Part shown: piece after piece, positions 44,967-52,600 of the stretch
How positions within the stretch are numbered: position 1 is the first letter of the stretch
Layout: each line of letters starts with the position of its first letter
Source of the DNA: Hymenobacter sp. YIM 151858-1
Lineage (GTDB): Bacteria; Bacteroidota; Bacteroidia; Cytophagales; Hymenobacteraceae
Reading direction: 5' to 3'
DNA: 64,000 nucleotides
NCBI RefSeq assembly: GCF_025979705.1
Contig: NZ_CP110136.1
Span: 2,728,001 to 2,792,000, forward strand
The notes under the pieces: generated by a model
The model's database searches: none
The model's input: the letters and a program-made list of their open reading frames with translations, nothing else
What the model was told of the DNA's origin: nothing
Translations under genes and position numbers: made by a program

Positions 44967-45380
44967 TTATTCCTCTTCTACAATACTGGAGCGAAGTTTC
45001 TTGCCTAACTCAACTAGGTTCAAGGCAGGAACTATAATGGTTGAATACCCTGAAAGCGCAGTAACAGCAGCTATGTATGAGCGAACGAATGGAAAAAGCA
45101 TCGCCGGCGCATTGCCTACAAAGTAGTTAGTTAGGCTGCTCGCTTCTATATCTTGATCAAAAACAAAGTTACCTACCTGATAAACTTTAGCCTCAAAGCT
45201 TCCTGACTCATCGAAGACTCTCACCTGGAGATGCAACTGAAAAACACGATCCAAGCGTCGCACTACACCATTGGCTTCCGTAGTTACTTTAAAGCTTCCG
45301 GTATACTCTTCGGCTTGCTTGAATAAGCTTTCTTTAATCTGTACCCCTTGCAGCGAAAATTTTGCTGGCGTTTGTTCCAT
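44967..45380 (-). CDS. SecB-like chaperone of a toxin-antitoxin-chaperone module
   Basis: A 137-residue protein resembling SecB: N-terminal strand KFSLQGVQIKESLF, a beta-rich core (RRLDRVFQLHLQVRVFDESG), and the family-like C-terminal block NAPAMLFPFVRSYIAAVTALSGYSTIIVPALNL, matching SecB's APHLLFPYAR...PVNF pattern. Solitary SecB-like proteins in toxin-antitoxin operons protect an unstable antitoxin, and Bacteroidota mostly lack a housekeeping SecB. It is the third gene of an AT-rich operon and its first 97 nt overlap the end of the second gene in another frame. GC content is well below its neighbours, implying recent transfer. Confidence 0.75.
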   Translation of the reverse strand: MEQTPAKFSLQGVQIKESLFKQAEEYTGSFKVTTEANGVVRRLDRVFQLHLQVRVFDESGSFEAKVYQVGNFVFDQDIEASSLTNYFVGNAPAMLFPFVRSYIAAVTALSGYSTIIVPALNLVELGKKLRSSIVEEE

Positions 45381-45643
45381 ACGAGTAGTCTAGGCTGCAA
45401 TACTAACGAATCATCTACAAAAAAAAACTCCTCTCGTTCGGAGAGGAGCAGGGTTTGTGGTTGTTGAAGTTTAATCTCTGGTGGCTTCACTTCATAGAAG
45501 AGAGTTAATCCAAGGACCTCCGACAACGTCGGCCCTTCGAGGCCGAGTGACTTAACCTCTGCCCAGTCTGTAGCCAGCTTGGTTACTGAAGTGCTGCGGA
45601 GATAATCTCGCAACATATCAGCCGGGGTCATGACGATACGCAT
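45284..45643 (-). CDS. Putative antitoxin of the toxin-antitoxin-chaperone module
   Basis: A 119-residue protein of no recognised family. The N-terminal part (MRIVMTPADMLRDYLRSTSV) is helical. The centre has LGLEGPTLSEVLGLTLFYEVKPPEI, and the C-terminal 35 residues are basic (NKRQQNFRCKGYRLKKAYSSKP). Position between a toxin-like and a SecB-like gene suggests it is the antitoxin. The last 32 codons overlap the start of the chaperone gene in a different frame; in known chaperone-addiction systems such a C-terminal tail makes the antitoxin chaperone-dependent. An alternative start at 45631 would remove four residues. Function is inferred from position only. Confidence 0.5.
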   Translation of the reverse strand: MRIVMTPADMLRDYLRSTSVTKLATDWAEVKSLGLEGPTLSEVLGLTLFYEVKPPEIKLQQPQTLLLSEREEFFFVDDSLVLQPRLLVWNKRQQNFRCKGYRLKKAYSSKPKSIPEALK

Positions 45644-45685
45644 GATCTTTATTTGTTAGGAGGGTGTGCTTCCGTAACAGACATC

Positions 45686-46234
45686 CTATACGGATGGTTC
45701 GGGGTATACGATACGGAAGGATTGCAAAAAACGGGCGTTTTTTTCGAATAAACAAATTTGTATCCGAGGATGCAAGTCTGTTGTCTCTCTCCGACCTTCT
45801 ACATAACGACGCCTACGCGGCGATGGGTTGTCTTGTGACTTAACTGAATCATAGGGAAATATGCCTGGGTGTGTACTCGCTTCAAGTTTACGAAGAAGCG
45901 TAATGACTTCAGCTAATGGAGGCTCCTGCATCCCCCTTAATGAAGGATGATCTTCTTGTAATATGTGACTTAATTCTTGGATCATCTCTTGATGCTCTCG
46001 GTCACCTACTAAATCGAGCATATTAGGAAGCGTTAGCTCAGCTCGGCCAATCAGATACTTTCCTCCATAAACATCTTCTCCCCAATCTTTAGCACGCTGT
46101 AAATCTTTCTCCCAGAAATAAAAACCATGTGATAACCAAGCATTCTTCCGAGCACACTTAAACGGCGCGCTACGTTTGACATAATCGATATTTCCCCTAT
46201 CCTCAACAGTGTGGAACCCATGAGTGATATGCAT
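45686..46234 (-). CDS. Putative ADP-ribosyltransferase-like toxin of the module
   Basis: A 182-residue protein, first gene of the operon. The N-terminal half reads MHITHGFHTVEDRGNIDY...AWLSHGFYFWEKDLQRAKDW and then YLIGRAELTL, which matches the general ART-fold pattern: a histidine in a leading strand, a glycine-phenylalanine-tyrosine strand (GFYFWE) before a helix with a charged A/W pair, and a beta strand of the NAD site. The third catalytic acid cannot be assigned with certainty. The C-terminal half is charged and unrecognised. The downstream gene begins 42 nt after its stop. By order it would be the toxin. ART identity needs a profile or structure search. Confidence 0.5.
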   Translation of the reverse strand: MHITHGFHTVEDRGNIDYVKRSAPFKCARKNAWLSHGFYFWEKDLQRAKDWGEDVYGGKYLIGRAELTLPNMLDLVGDREHQEMIQELSHILQEDHPSLRGMQEPPLAEVITLLRKLEASTHPGIFPYDSVKSQDNPSPRRRRYVEGRRETTDLHPRIQICLFEKNARFLQSFRIVYPEPSV

Positions 46235-46253
46235 AAAATCTACTTCTCTGCTG

Positions 46254-46281
46254 CAAAGCTATAGTCCAAAACGGTTAGCAA
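46254..46281 (-). promoter_or_regulatory. Promoter of the toxin-antitoxin-chaperone operon
   Basis: On the minus strand TAGCTTTG (46254-46261) is preceded at 17 nt by TTG (46279-46281); the toxin ATG is about 20 nt downstream, giving a short leader. Confidence 0.6.
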
Positions 46282-47027
46282 GTTAAAAGCTTCCCATTGT
46301 AGTTTATCGTTTCATTCGACTTTCTCTGTTAATACAAGTCGTACTCTTCTGGCTAGCGTGATCTTGAAACTCATGTCTAGCTGGAAAGGATGTGCCTTCC
46401 TGTCGCCCAACAGAAATAAGCTCCTACTTACTTCCTAGCTTCCCCATAAATCTCAGTCGCTTCAACGCAACGCTTGGCATCCGCCCCAATGGCTCCCGCG
46501 CTTGGCGTAAGGCCTCCCAGCTGCTGCGGCCGCAAGCCCGCCTTACATTATTCAGTCGTTTTCAGGATACAGCGTCAGGCAGTGATTTTCTCATCTGGCG
46601 CGAGCTTGTAGCCCGTGCCTTATTTAGCCGAAGGCTGCGCCTCCCTGCTGCGAAGCGGCAAAGCGGTTCCACAATGACTCTGCCACATCAACGCACAACT
46701 CTCCGACCGATTGGCCAGCGCGTTGTTCGTTACTACGGTTGTTTCAAGACCTTCCAATCACCCACTCAACTCCGCCCGGGCTTGGCTGCGAGTACCTGCT
46801 CCAGCATGGCGGGCGTGATGAACGGGTGGCTGTGGTGCACGATGATGCGGTGGTAGCTCAGGCGCTGCGCTTGCAGGTAGCGCTGAAAAGGCACCGGGCA
46901 GATTACCAAACACCCATTAGGAGAAAGTGCACTGCTACTAATTCAACGCCTTGCTGATTCATTCTGCCTCGGTTTTGCTTAGACTGCGCCACTTGCCGAA
47001 CGGCACCATCCCGACACAACCAAGACA
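46282..47027. other. Gene-free junction region right of the AT-rich island
   Basis: No convincing gene. Composition changes from AT-rich (to about 46440) to GC-rich. A plus-strand frame at 46392-46856 has no family features and atypical composition and is not called. A minus-strand open stretch is listed separately. Nothing else recognisable. Confidence 0.6.
46766..46942 (-). pseudogene. Possible gene remnant
   Basis: A minus-strand frame without an upstream start encodes about 58 residues including PVPFQRYLQAQRLSYHRI, IVHHSHPFITP and AMLEQVLAAKPGRS, with host-like codon use, ending at a stop at 46766. It may be the 3' end of a gene truncated when the adjacent island was acquired. No family recognised; it could be chance. 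Confidence 0.3.
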
Positions 47028-47417
47028 ATGAAAAAAGTAACCGGCATTGGCGGCATCTTCTTCAAGTGCCAAGACCCCGCCCAAGTGCGCGAGTGGTACA
47101 AAACGCACCTAGGGCTCGACACCAACCCGTACGGGGCCAGCTTTGCGTGGCGTGATGATGCCGACCCCGCGAAACAAGGCTCGACACAATGGAGCCCCTT
47201 CGCCGAAACGAGCTCCTACTTCGAGCCCTCGGCCAAGGAGTTCATGATAAACTACCGCGTCGAGAACCTGGAGGCCTTGGTAGCGCAGCTCCGCACCCAG
47301 GGCGTAATCATCCTCGACGAAATAGAGGCTTCGGAGTACGGCAAGTTCGTGCACATCCTCGACCCCGAAGGCAACAAGCTTGAGCTATGGGAGCCCGCCG
47401 ATGAGCAAGCCGAGTAG
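47028..47417 (+). CDS. VOC-family (glyoxalase/dioxygenase-like) protein
   Basis: A 129-residue vicinal-oxygen-chelate fold protein: IGGIFFKCQDPAQVREWYKTHLGLDTN is the first beta-alpha-beta module and FMINYRVENLEALVAQLRTQGV...EYGKFVHILDPEGNKLELWEP the second, with the terminal glutamate that commonly binds metal. Members act in methylglyoxal detoxification, aromatic ring cleavage or antibiotic binding; substrate cannot be read from sequence. Solitary, between the remnant region and a terminator. Confidence 0.85.
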   Translation: MKKVTGIGGIFFKCQDPAQVREWYKTHLGLDTNPYGASFAWRDDADPAKQGSTQWSPFAETSSYFEPSAKEFMINYRVENLEALVAQLRTQGVIILDEIEASEYGKFVHILDPEGNKLELWEPADEQAE

Positions 47418-47543
47418 GCAAGGCGCACCCTAGGTCAATATCGGTGCGAAGATGTGCCGGGGGCCAGCGCCGGCAGGGTGGCAAGGCAGCTGGAGCGCCA
47501 AATAACGTGCCCGGCACGCAAGCCCTACCCAGGAATGCCCCCA

Positions 47544-47580
47544 ACGGCAAGGCCCGCCTTGGTCGGGCGGGCCTTGCCGT
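47544..47580. terminator. Bidirectional terminator
   Basis: A 15-bp perfect stem (47544-47558 with 47566-47580) between the convergent VOC and TonB-like genes. Confidence 0.75.
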
Positions 47581-47589
47581 TGCGACGAC

Positions 47590-48315
47590 CTAGCGAATAG
47601 AAAAGCTTACCGGCACCTCTAACTCCGCTGCAACTGGCTGCCCGGCAACCTGCGCCGGAAACCAGCCATCGGTAATCATCTGAATTACGCGCAGCGACTC
47701 TTCGTCGCAGCCGGCTCCGATGCCTTTGGCCACCCGGAAGCCGGATGCCTTGCCGTCAGCATCAACCGTGAAGGCCACGCGCACCTCGCCCTGGATGTTG
47801 TTGCGCAGCGCCTGGGCAGGGTACCGGATGTTCATGCCGATGGTTCGGAAAACGGCATCCCATCCGCCGATGTAAGTGGGCTTGCTATCAAGCGTTGCGC
47901 CGGCGCCCAGGGATTTGGCGGTTACTTTCTCGGCCCAGGGGTTGGGCTTATCAAGCAACAATTGCCGCGTAGTGTAGTCGAAACGCTGCACCAGCTCGCC
48001 TTGGTAATCGTAGGCCTGCCACTCCCCTACTTTCTGGTTGTTGCGGTACGCGCCGCGGGCGCGCACTTTGCTGCCGCCCCAGTGGTACTCCGTCCAGAGG
48101 CTGTCGCGCACGCCGTTGCGGTAGTAGCCCCGCTCGGCCAGCTGCCCTGATTGCCCCTCGTAGCGGGCGTAAGGCCCGTGCTTCACCGTGGGGTCGGTTT
48201 TCAGGGCGCTGTATTGCTCTTTGGTGTTGCCCCGGTGCTCGGTTACTTTCTTGGTCTGCTGACCATAGCTCGTTACGGAAAGGCTTATGAGTCCTAAGCT
48301 GAGGAGGTATTTCAT
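47590..48315 (-). CDS. TonB-like energy transducer with MORN-type repeats
   Basis: A 241-residue exported protein. Signal peptide about 1-19 (KYLLSLGLISLSVTSYGQ). A middle region with antitoxin-type YwqK/MORN repeats (HGPYARYEGQSGQLAERGYY, RNGVRDSLWTEYHWGG, KVGEWQAYDYQGELVQRF). A C-terminal TonB domain (about 160-241): IRYPAQALRNNIQGEVRVAFTVDADGKASGFRVAKG...VSFSIR. There is no membrane anchor beyond the signal, so it is probably a periplasmic or outer-membrane-associated relative, not a canonical transducer. The ATG at 48315 fits the signal peptide; an in-frame upstream ATG at 48351 is less likely. Confidence 0.8.
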   Translation of the reverse strand: MKYLLSLGLISLSVTSYGQQTKKVTEHRGNTKEQYSALKTDPTVKHGPYARYEGQSGQLAERGYYRNGVRDSLWTEYHWGGSKVRARGAYRNNQKVGEWQAYDYQGELVQRFDYTTRQLLLDKPNPWAEKVTAKSLGAGATLDSKPTYIGGWDAVFRTIGMNIRYPAQALRNNIQGEVRVAFTVDADGKASGFRVAKGIGAGCDEESLRVIQMITDGWFPAQVAGQPVAAELEVPVSFSIR

Positions 48316-48467
48316 TCGGTGGTAGCGTGTATATCGCACAAACATAAGCACCGAGCATCAGCGGTGTGGGGCAACCTCGTCATTATCCTTTTGGGCGGTT
48401 GGGCCGTTGGCTTTTCTACTGCTCTGGTAGCAGGCAGTACAACCCCATCAAACCAGCCCGATAAAAT

Positions 48468-48842
48468 ATGGATCAGCCCATTTCGCGCCGCCAGCACGCC
48501 ATCCCGGAGTTCACCATGATTCCCTCTATCGCCGCCGCGCCGGCCGCGTTCGGTTTCACTAACGACAAAACCGCCTCTACGCTGTGCTACGTGCTGAGCG
48601 GCACGGCCCTGCTCTCGGCTTTGTTTACCCGCGCCGAATGGGGCGCCGTGAAGGTGATACCCTATAAAACCCACCTTGCTATTGATGCCGTGAGCGGCAT
48701 TACGGCCCTGGCGGCGCCGTGGCTGTTTGGCTTTGCCAAGAACACCCGCGCCCGCAACGCGTTCCTGGCCATGGGCACCATTGCCAGCATCGTAACGGCG
48801 TTGTCGCGGCCCGAGGAAATGCCCAAGTACCGCACGCGCTAG
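48468..48842 (+). CDS. Small four-helix membrane protein, SPW-repeat-like
   Basis: A 124-residue protein with four hydrophobic segments (about 26-50, 53-70, 74-92, 97-115). The turn AAPWLFGFAKNTRARNAF resembles SPW-repeat membrane proteins, in which a tryptophan-containing turn joins pairs of helices. Function unknown. It lies between the divergent TonB-like gene and a repeat-rich intergenic region. Confidence 0.6.
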   Translation: MDQPISRRQHAIPEFTMIPSIAAAPAAFGFTNDKTASTLCYVLSGTALLSALFTRAEWGAVKVIPYKTHLAIDAVSGITALAAPWLFGFAKNTRARNAFLAMGTIASIVTALSRPEEMPKYRTR

Positions 48843-48871
48843 GCTGTGCGGCCTGTGCTTTGGCCGCCCCG

Positions 48872-49110
48872 GTAGCGCGGACTTTAGTCCGCGTTTGCCA
48901 GAACGATTGGCACCAGGTACAATACCACAACGGCTCGGGGCAGGTGCTCCGAGCCGTTGTTGGTTTTACTACCTAGGGGCTGCCAACTTACGTCCGTGCC
49001 ACTGAGGCGCCGCTCGTTCTAGCAAACGCGAACTGAACTAAAGTCGGCGTAGCCAAGTCCGCGCTGCACGCGGGCGAAGCGGTAGAGATGCTTCGGCGGG
49101 GCTCAGCATG
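48872..49110. repeat. Cluster of dispersed palindromic repeats and a hairpin
   Basis: A palindrome CGCGGACTTTAGTCCGCG (48876-48893) is followed by a 10-bp stem hairpin with T-rich tail at 48930-48967 (terminator-like), a CCTAGG site at 48972, a CGGACTT...GTCCGCG variant near 49045-49062 and the GAGATGCTTCG/CAGCATGACG element at 49087-49111. No gene lies in 48843-49137. Confidence 0.7.
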
Positions 49111-49137
49111 ACGTTCATAGCGGGTGCGGTGCCGTTG

Positions 49138-50172
49138 CTACTTGCCTTTTTGCTCGCGGCGCTGCTTGTTTTCGGCTTTGATGCGGGCTTTTACGCCATC
49201 GGCTACGCCGCGGCCATCGGCTTCGGGTTGGTGCAGGGAGCCGGCGTTGGCTGGGGCGGGCGGCGCGGTTTTTATTTGGTAGCGGTGCGCAATGTTGGCC
49301 GATAGCCGCTCGGTGAAGTGCGGCAGAATGCGGTGCGAAGTAACGGCGCCGCGGGCTTTCCAGCCTACCGGCAGCTCTTGCCGGGGCCGCACCGAGGAGC
49401 GCACCATGGCGTTTACCACTTTGCTGGGCGGGTCCATGGCGGCCATGCGGGGCGTGCCGCCGCTGTAGTTGGCGGCGTGCGTCCAGAAGGGGGTATCCAC
49501 GGCCCACGGCTCAATGGTAACCACCTCAATGTTCTTGAAGCCGCTCAGGCGCAGCTCCTGGTTTAGGGCCTGGTCGAAGTTTTTAATGGCGCCCTTGGTG
49601 GAGGCGTACACGGCGTGGTAAGCCAGGGGCACGTGGCTTTCGACGGAGCCTAGGTTCATGAGCACACCCGTGCCCTGCTTCTTGAAGATTTGCATGGCGG
49701 CGTGGCTGCCGTACACAATGCCTTTCAGGTTCACGTCGATCATGCGGGAGTAATCGGCAATGGGTATTTCCCAGAAGCGGCCAATGCCGCCCACGCCGGC
49801 GTCGTTTACCCATACATCCACGCGGCCAAACTGCTGCATGGCGGCATCGGCGAGGCGTTGCACCTGGTCGGGCTGGCTGATATCGGTGGTTACTACCAAG
49901 GCCTGGCCGCCGCCGGCGCGCACTTTGGTGGCTACTTCTTCGAGTAGCTCGGTGCGGCGCGCGGCCAGCACCACGTTGGCTTTCATGGCGCCGAGCTGCT
50001 CGGCCATGCCGCGGCCAAAACCGCTCGAGGCGCCTACAATCACGTAGGTTTTGCCTTGTACTTTCTTCTGCACGGCCGCACCGGGCTTGGAGGTGGCGCA
50101 GCTGCTGAGCACCCCAATTAGCAGCACGAGCAGCACCAGGTTAATGGATACTGGTAGGCGTTTGTGTTTCAT
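49138..50172 (-). CDS. Short-chain dehydrogenase/reductase with a lipoprotein signal peptide
   Basis: A 344-residue SDR. NAD(P)-binding TYVIVGASSGFGRGMAEQL, the NDAGVGG motif, and the catalytic Ser-Tyr-x3-Lys pattern (NLGSVESH...YHAVYASTKGA). Unusually it begins with a lipoprotein signal: hydrophobic stretch ending LSSCATSK, with Cys25 as the lipidation site. The C-terminal tail is long and basic (KARIKAENKQRREQKGK). Most SDRs are cytosolic and need NAD(P)H, so an exported lipoprotein form is odd. The ATG at 50172 fits the signal; an in-frame ATG at 50196 is possible. Confidence 0.8.
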   Translation of the reverse strand: MKHKRLPVSINLVLLVLLIGVLSSCATSKPGAAVQKKVQGKTYVIVGASSGFGRGMAEQLGAMKANVVLAARRTELLEEVATKVRAGGGQALVVTTDISQPDQVQRLADAAMQQFGRVDVWVNDAGVGGIGRFWEIPIADYSRMIDVNLKGIVYGSHAAMQIFKKQGTGVLMNLGSVESHVPLAYHAVYASTKGAIKNFDQALNQELRLSGFKNIEVVTIEPWAVDTPFWTHAANYSGGTPRMAAMDPPSKVVNAMVRSSVRPRQELPVGWKARGAVTSHRILPHFTERLSANIAHRYQIKTAPPAPANAGSLHQPEADGRGVADGVKARIKAENKQRREQKGK

Positions 50173-50252
50173 AGCAAGTGGTAGTGGATTGGGCACGGTG
50201 TGGCACTTCGGCCTACGGTGGGGCGCGGGGGCTAGATATGCTTCAGGTTGGA

Positions 50253-50435
50253 GTGTAGCGCGGGCTTTAGCCCGCGTTTGCGTGAACGAGCGGCTCTGCA
50301 GTAGCGCGGACTTTGGCTACGCCGACCTACGGTTGTAGTCCGCGTCCCTGGATAGTAAAATCAATCGTTGCCCTAGGTGCTACCGAGAAGAATACTATCC
50401 GGGGACGCGGACTACAAAGTCCGCGCTACACTGTT
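50253..50435. repeat. Clustered palindromic repeats with 23-bp inverted arms
   Basis: Contains GCGCGGGCTTTAGCCCGCG, a GCGCGGACTTTG/GCCGACCTACG variant, and a 23-bp inverted repeat (50335-50357 with 50393-50415, one mismatch) whose loop carries a CCTAGG site. Same family as the palindromes near 48.9 kb. No gene is seen in 50173-50630 apart from these repeats. Confidence 0.75.
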
Positions 50436-50458
50436 CAGCATGACGTTCTGGTGTTGAA

Positions 50459-50500
50459 TCAACCACCCCTAGCCCCTCCTCATCTGAGGAGGGGAACTAG
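50459..50500. repeat. 42-bp dispersed repeat, copy 1
   Basis: Identical over 42 bp to the sequence at 57797-57838 and, inverted, to 57710-57751. Contains a CCCCTCCTCATCTGAGGAGGGG palindrome. It is intergenic, upstream of the oxidoreductase gene. Confidence 0.85.
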
Positions 50501-50630
50501 CACCTAGCTTTAGCTTCGGTTTGCTTCTTTTGAGCGGCGCTATATCCTTTTGGGCCGGAGTTGGTTTAATAGCCCAATGTGCCATGCGGCGGCGGGCTGA
50601 ACTGCCGCTGTTCTACTTTATACAACTCCG

Positions 50631-51569
50631 ATGAAAGCGTTTATCCTTGCTGAGCCTACCGGCTCGGCCGGCTTGCAGCTAACCGAGCAGCCCACTCCTA
50701 CCCTAGGTGCCGATGATGTGCTGGTGCAGGTGCAGGCCATCAGCTTGAACCCCGTAGACGTGAAAACCTGCCAGGGCAAAGCTTTGTACGGCAGCCTGAA
50801 AGAGCAAAGCCCCGTGATGCCCGGCTGGGACATTGCCGGCATCGTGCGCGAAGTGGGCAGCAACGTAACCACCCTACAACCCGGCGACGAAGTGCTGGGC
50901 ATGGTAAACTTCCCCGGGCACGGCCGCGCCTACGCCGAGCTGGTTGCCGCGCCGGCCGCCCACCTGGTGCGCAAGCCCGCCAACATTTCGATGGCCGAGG
51001 CCGCGGCGGGTACGCTGGCGGCCCTTACAGCTTGGCAAGCGCTGGTAAACAATGCCAACCTGCAAGCCGGCCAGCGCGTGCTCGTGCATGCGGCCGGGGG
51101 CGGCGTGGGCCACTACGCCGTGCAGCTGGCCAAGCACCTAGGCGCCCACGTGGTGGCTACGGCTTCGGCCGCTAAGCGCGACTTTGTGCAAAGCCTAGGT
51201 GCCGATGAGATTGTGGACTACCAGCAGCAAGCCTTTGAGCAGGCCGTAGCTCCCGTGGATGTGGTGCTCGACTGCCTCGCCGGCGACACCCAGCTCCGCT
51301 CCCTAGAGGTGCTGAAGCCCGGCGGTACGCTGGTGAGCATCCTGGGCCTTACGCCCGATACGCCGCAGCGCGCCGAGCAGCGCGGCGTTACGGCCAAGGG
51401 CATGCTGGTGAACTCCAACGAGCCGGGCATGCAGCAAGTAGCCGAGTTGCTGGGCAGCGGCGCGCTCCGCTCGCACGTGTCGCACACGTTTGCCTTCGAG
51501 CAATTGCCACAAGCCCTGGACGAAGTAGCCACCGGCCGCACCCAAGGCAAAGTGGTGGTTACGCTGTAA
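50631..51569 (+). CDS. NADP-dependent zinc-free oxidoreductase (quinone oxidoreductase type)
   Basis: A 312-residue medium-chain dehydrogenase/reductase. N-terminal GroES-like domain (LGADDVLVQVQAISLNPVDVKT; VMPGWDIAGIVREVGSNVTTLQPGDEVLGMV), nucleotide-binding GQRVLVHAAGGGVGHYAVQLAKHLGAHVVATAS, and C-terminal HTFAFEQLPQALDEVATGRTQGKVVV. No zinc-ligand pattern is seen. Family members reduce quinones or enones with NADPH. Monocistronic as far as visible; substrate unknown. Confidence 0.88.
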   Translation: MKAFILAEPTGSAGLQLTEQPTPTLGADDVLVQVQAISLNPVDVKTCQGKALYGSLKEQSPVMPGWDIAGIVREVGSNVTTLQPGDEVLGMVNFPGHGRAYAELVAAPAAHLVRKPANISMAEAAAGTLAALTAWQALVNNANLQAGQRVLVHAAGGGVGHYAVQLAKHLGAHVVATASAAKRDFVQSLGADEIVDYQQQAFEQAVAPVDVVLDCLAGDTQLRSLEVLKPGGTLVSILGLTPDTPQRAEQRGVTAKGMLVNSNEPGMQQVAELLGSGALRSHVSHTFAFEQLPQALDEVATGRTQGKVVVTL

Positions 51570-51660
51570 ACACACGCTTTTACGCTGCACAGCCCGCTGC
51601 TACCCTCCTTTGTGCGTGGCAGCGGGCTGTGCATTTGTTTGTGCGGCTATATTTGGCCCG

Positions 51661-52047
51661 ATGGATAGCCCACAAAACACCCGATTGCAATTGCATATAG
51701 CCTCAGCGTGTTTGCTGGTGGCCGAACTACTACCCGGTTTGCAAAAGCTATGGTTTGTGGCCGAAAGCGGCCGAGTAGGTCGCAGCAGCGGCTTGTTGCT
51801 GCTGTTGTTGGTGGGGCTGTTTGCGTACCGAAAACCTGGGCTGCAACGCCTGGCCTTGCAGTTGCTGGTGGTATGGCAGGTGTTGGCCCTGCTAATGGCT
51901 GGCTGTGTGCTGCTGGACAACTTTCGCAACGGCGGGCCTTTGCTGGGCTTTTCTATAACCGGTGGCCTCCGCCTTGCGGCTCTGGGTTTGCTACTTGCTG
52001 CCAAGCGTGGCCTGCAGCCAAGCACGCAGCCGGCGCAGCAGTTGTAG
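51661..52047 (+). CDS. Predicted membrane protein of unknown function
   Basis: A 128-residue protein with four hydrophobic segments (about 12-30, 42-58, 66-84, 96-112) and short charged loops. No family recognised. It lies 91 nt downstream of the oxidoreductase. The ATG at 51661 is chosen; a longer frame from 51610 is possible. Confidence 0.5.
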   Translation: MDSPQNTRLQLHIASACLLVAELLPGLQKLWFVAESGRVGRSSGLLLLLLVGLFAYRKPGLQRLALQLLVVWQVLALLMAGCVLLDNFRNGGPLLGFSITGGLRLAALGLLLAAKRGLQPSTQPAQQL

Positions 52048-52138
52048 GCGGAGCAATAAGTGCGGTGCCCGAAGGTGCCATCCGAACGTAATTAGTAGCT
52101 GAGCCGTATGACACAGCTCGCTATTAACCCCAACCGCT

Positions 52139-52444
52139 ATGAAACTTGCTTTTGTATTTGCCGCCGCATTGCTGCTGAGCGCCACCGCTGCCTCGGCCCA
52201 AACCTCGTCGCAAGGGACGCCTACCGTAAACGGCACCACCAGCCCGCAATCGGCGCCGCCCGCGCAAGCACCCGGGTCGCTGGGTACGCTGCCGGCCCAA
52301 AACACCCAACCCGCTGCCGACCGCGAAACTACCACTGCTGCCTCGGCCCAAGGCCAGACCAGCGGCAGCAATAAGGAAATGAAGAAGGCGCGCAAGAAGC
52401 AAAAGCAGAAAGCCGCTTCCACTACCTCGGGTAGCTCTTACTAA
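52139..52444 (+). CDS. Small exported low-complexity protein
   Basis: A 101-residue protein. The signal peptide is about 1-20 (KLAFVFAAALLLSATAASAQ), followed by a Ser/Thr/Ala/Pro/Gln-rich region and a basic C-terminus (KEMKKARKKQKQKAA). No domain recognised. Composition resembles small periplasmic or surface proteins. A strong terminator follows at 52464. Confidence 0.6.
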   Translation: MKLAFVFAAALLLSATAASAQTSSQGTPTVNGTTSPQSAPPAQAPGSLGTLPAQNTQPAADRETTTAASAQGQTSGSNKEMKKARKKQKQKAASTTSGSSY

Positions 52445-52463
52445 CCGCCCCCACGATTCAGGA

Positions 52464-52505
52464 ACAGGGCCGCCCTGCCACGTGCAGGGCGGCCCTGTGT
52501 TTTTT
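52464..52505 (+). terminator. Strong terminator
   Basis: A 15-bp perfect stem (52464-52478 with 52484-52498) with a 5-nt loop, followed by GTGTTTTTTA. Confidence 0.85.
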
Positions 52506-52600
52506 ACCTAGGGCCTGCACATCAACTCACATCATCATGTGAAACCAGCTGATTAGCAGCTACTCTACATTTGCCAACACGCTCGCCTACACCGTTGCTT

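Noticed and set aside
46392-46856. Plus-strand open frame of about 155 codons
   Set aside because: No family features and composition unlike neighbouring genes; it overlaps the better-supported minus-strand remnant.
49108-49305. Hydrophobic plus-strand frame of 65 codons
   Set aside because: It is antisense to the C-terminal end of the SDR lipoprotein gene, whose basic tail explains it.
51600-52025. Minus-strand frame opposite the unknown membrane protein
   Set aside because: Ser/Pro/Arg-rich and without domain features; the plus-strand frame has a coherent membrane topology.
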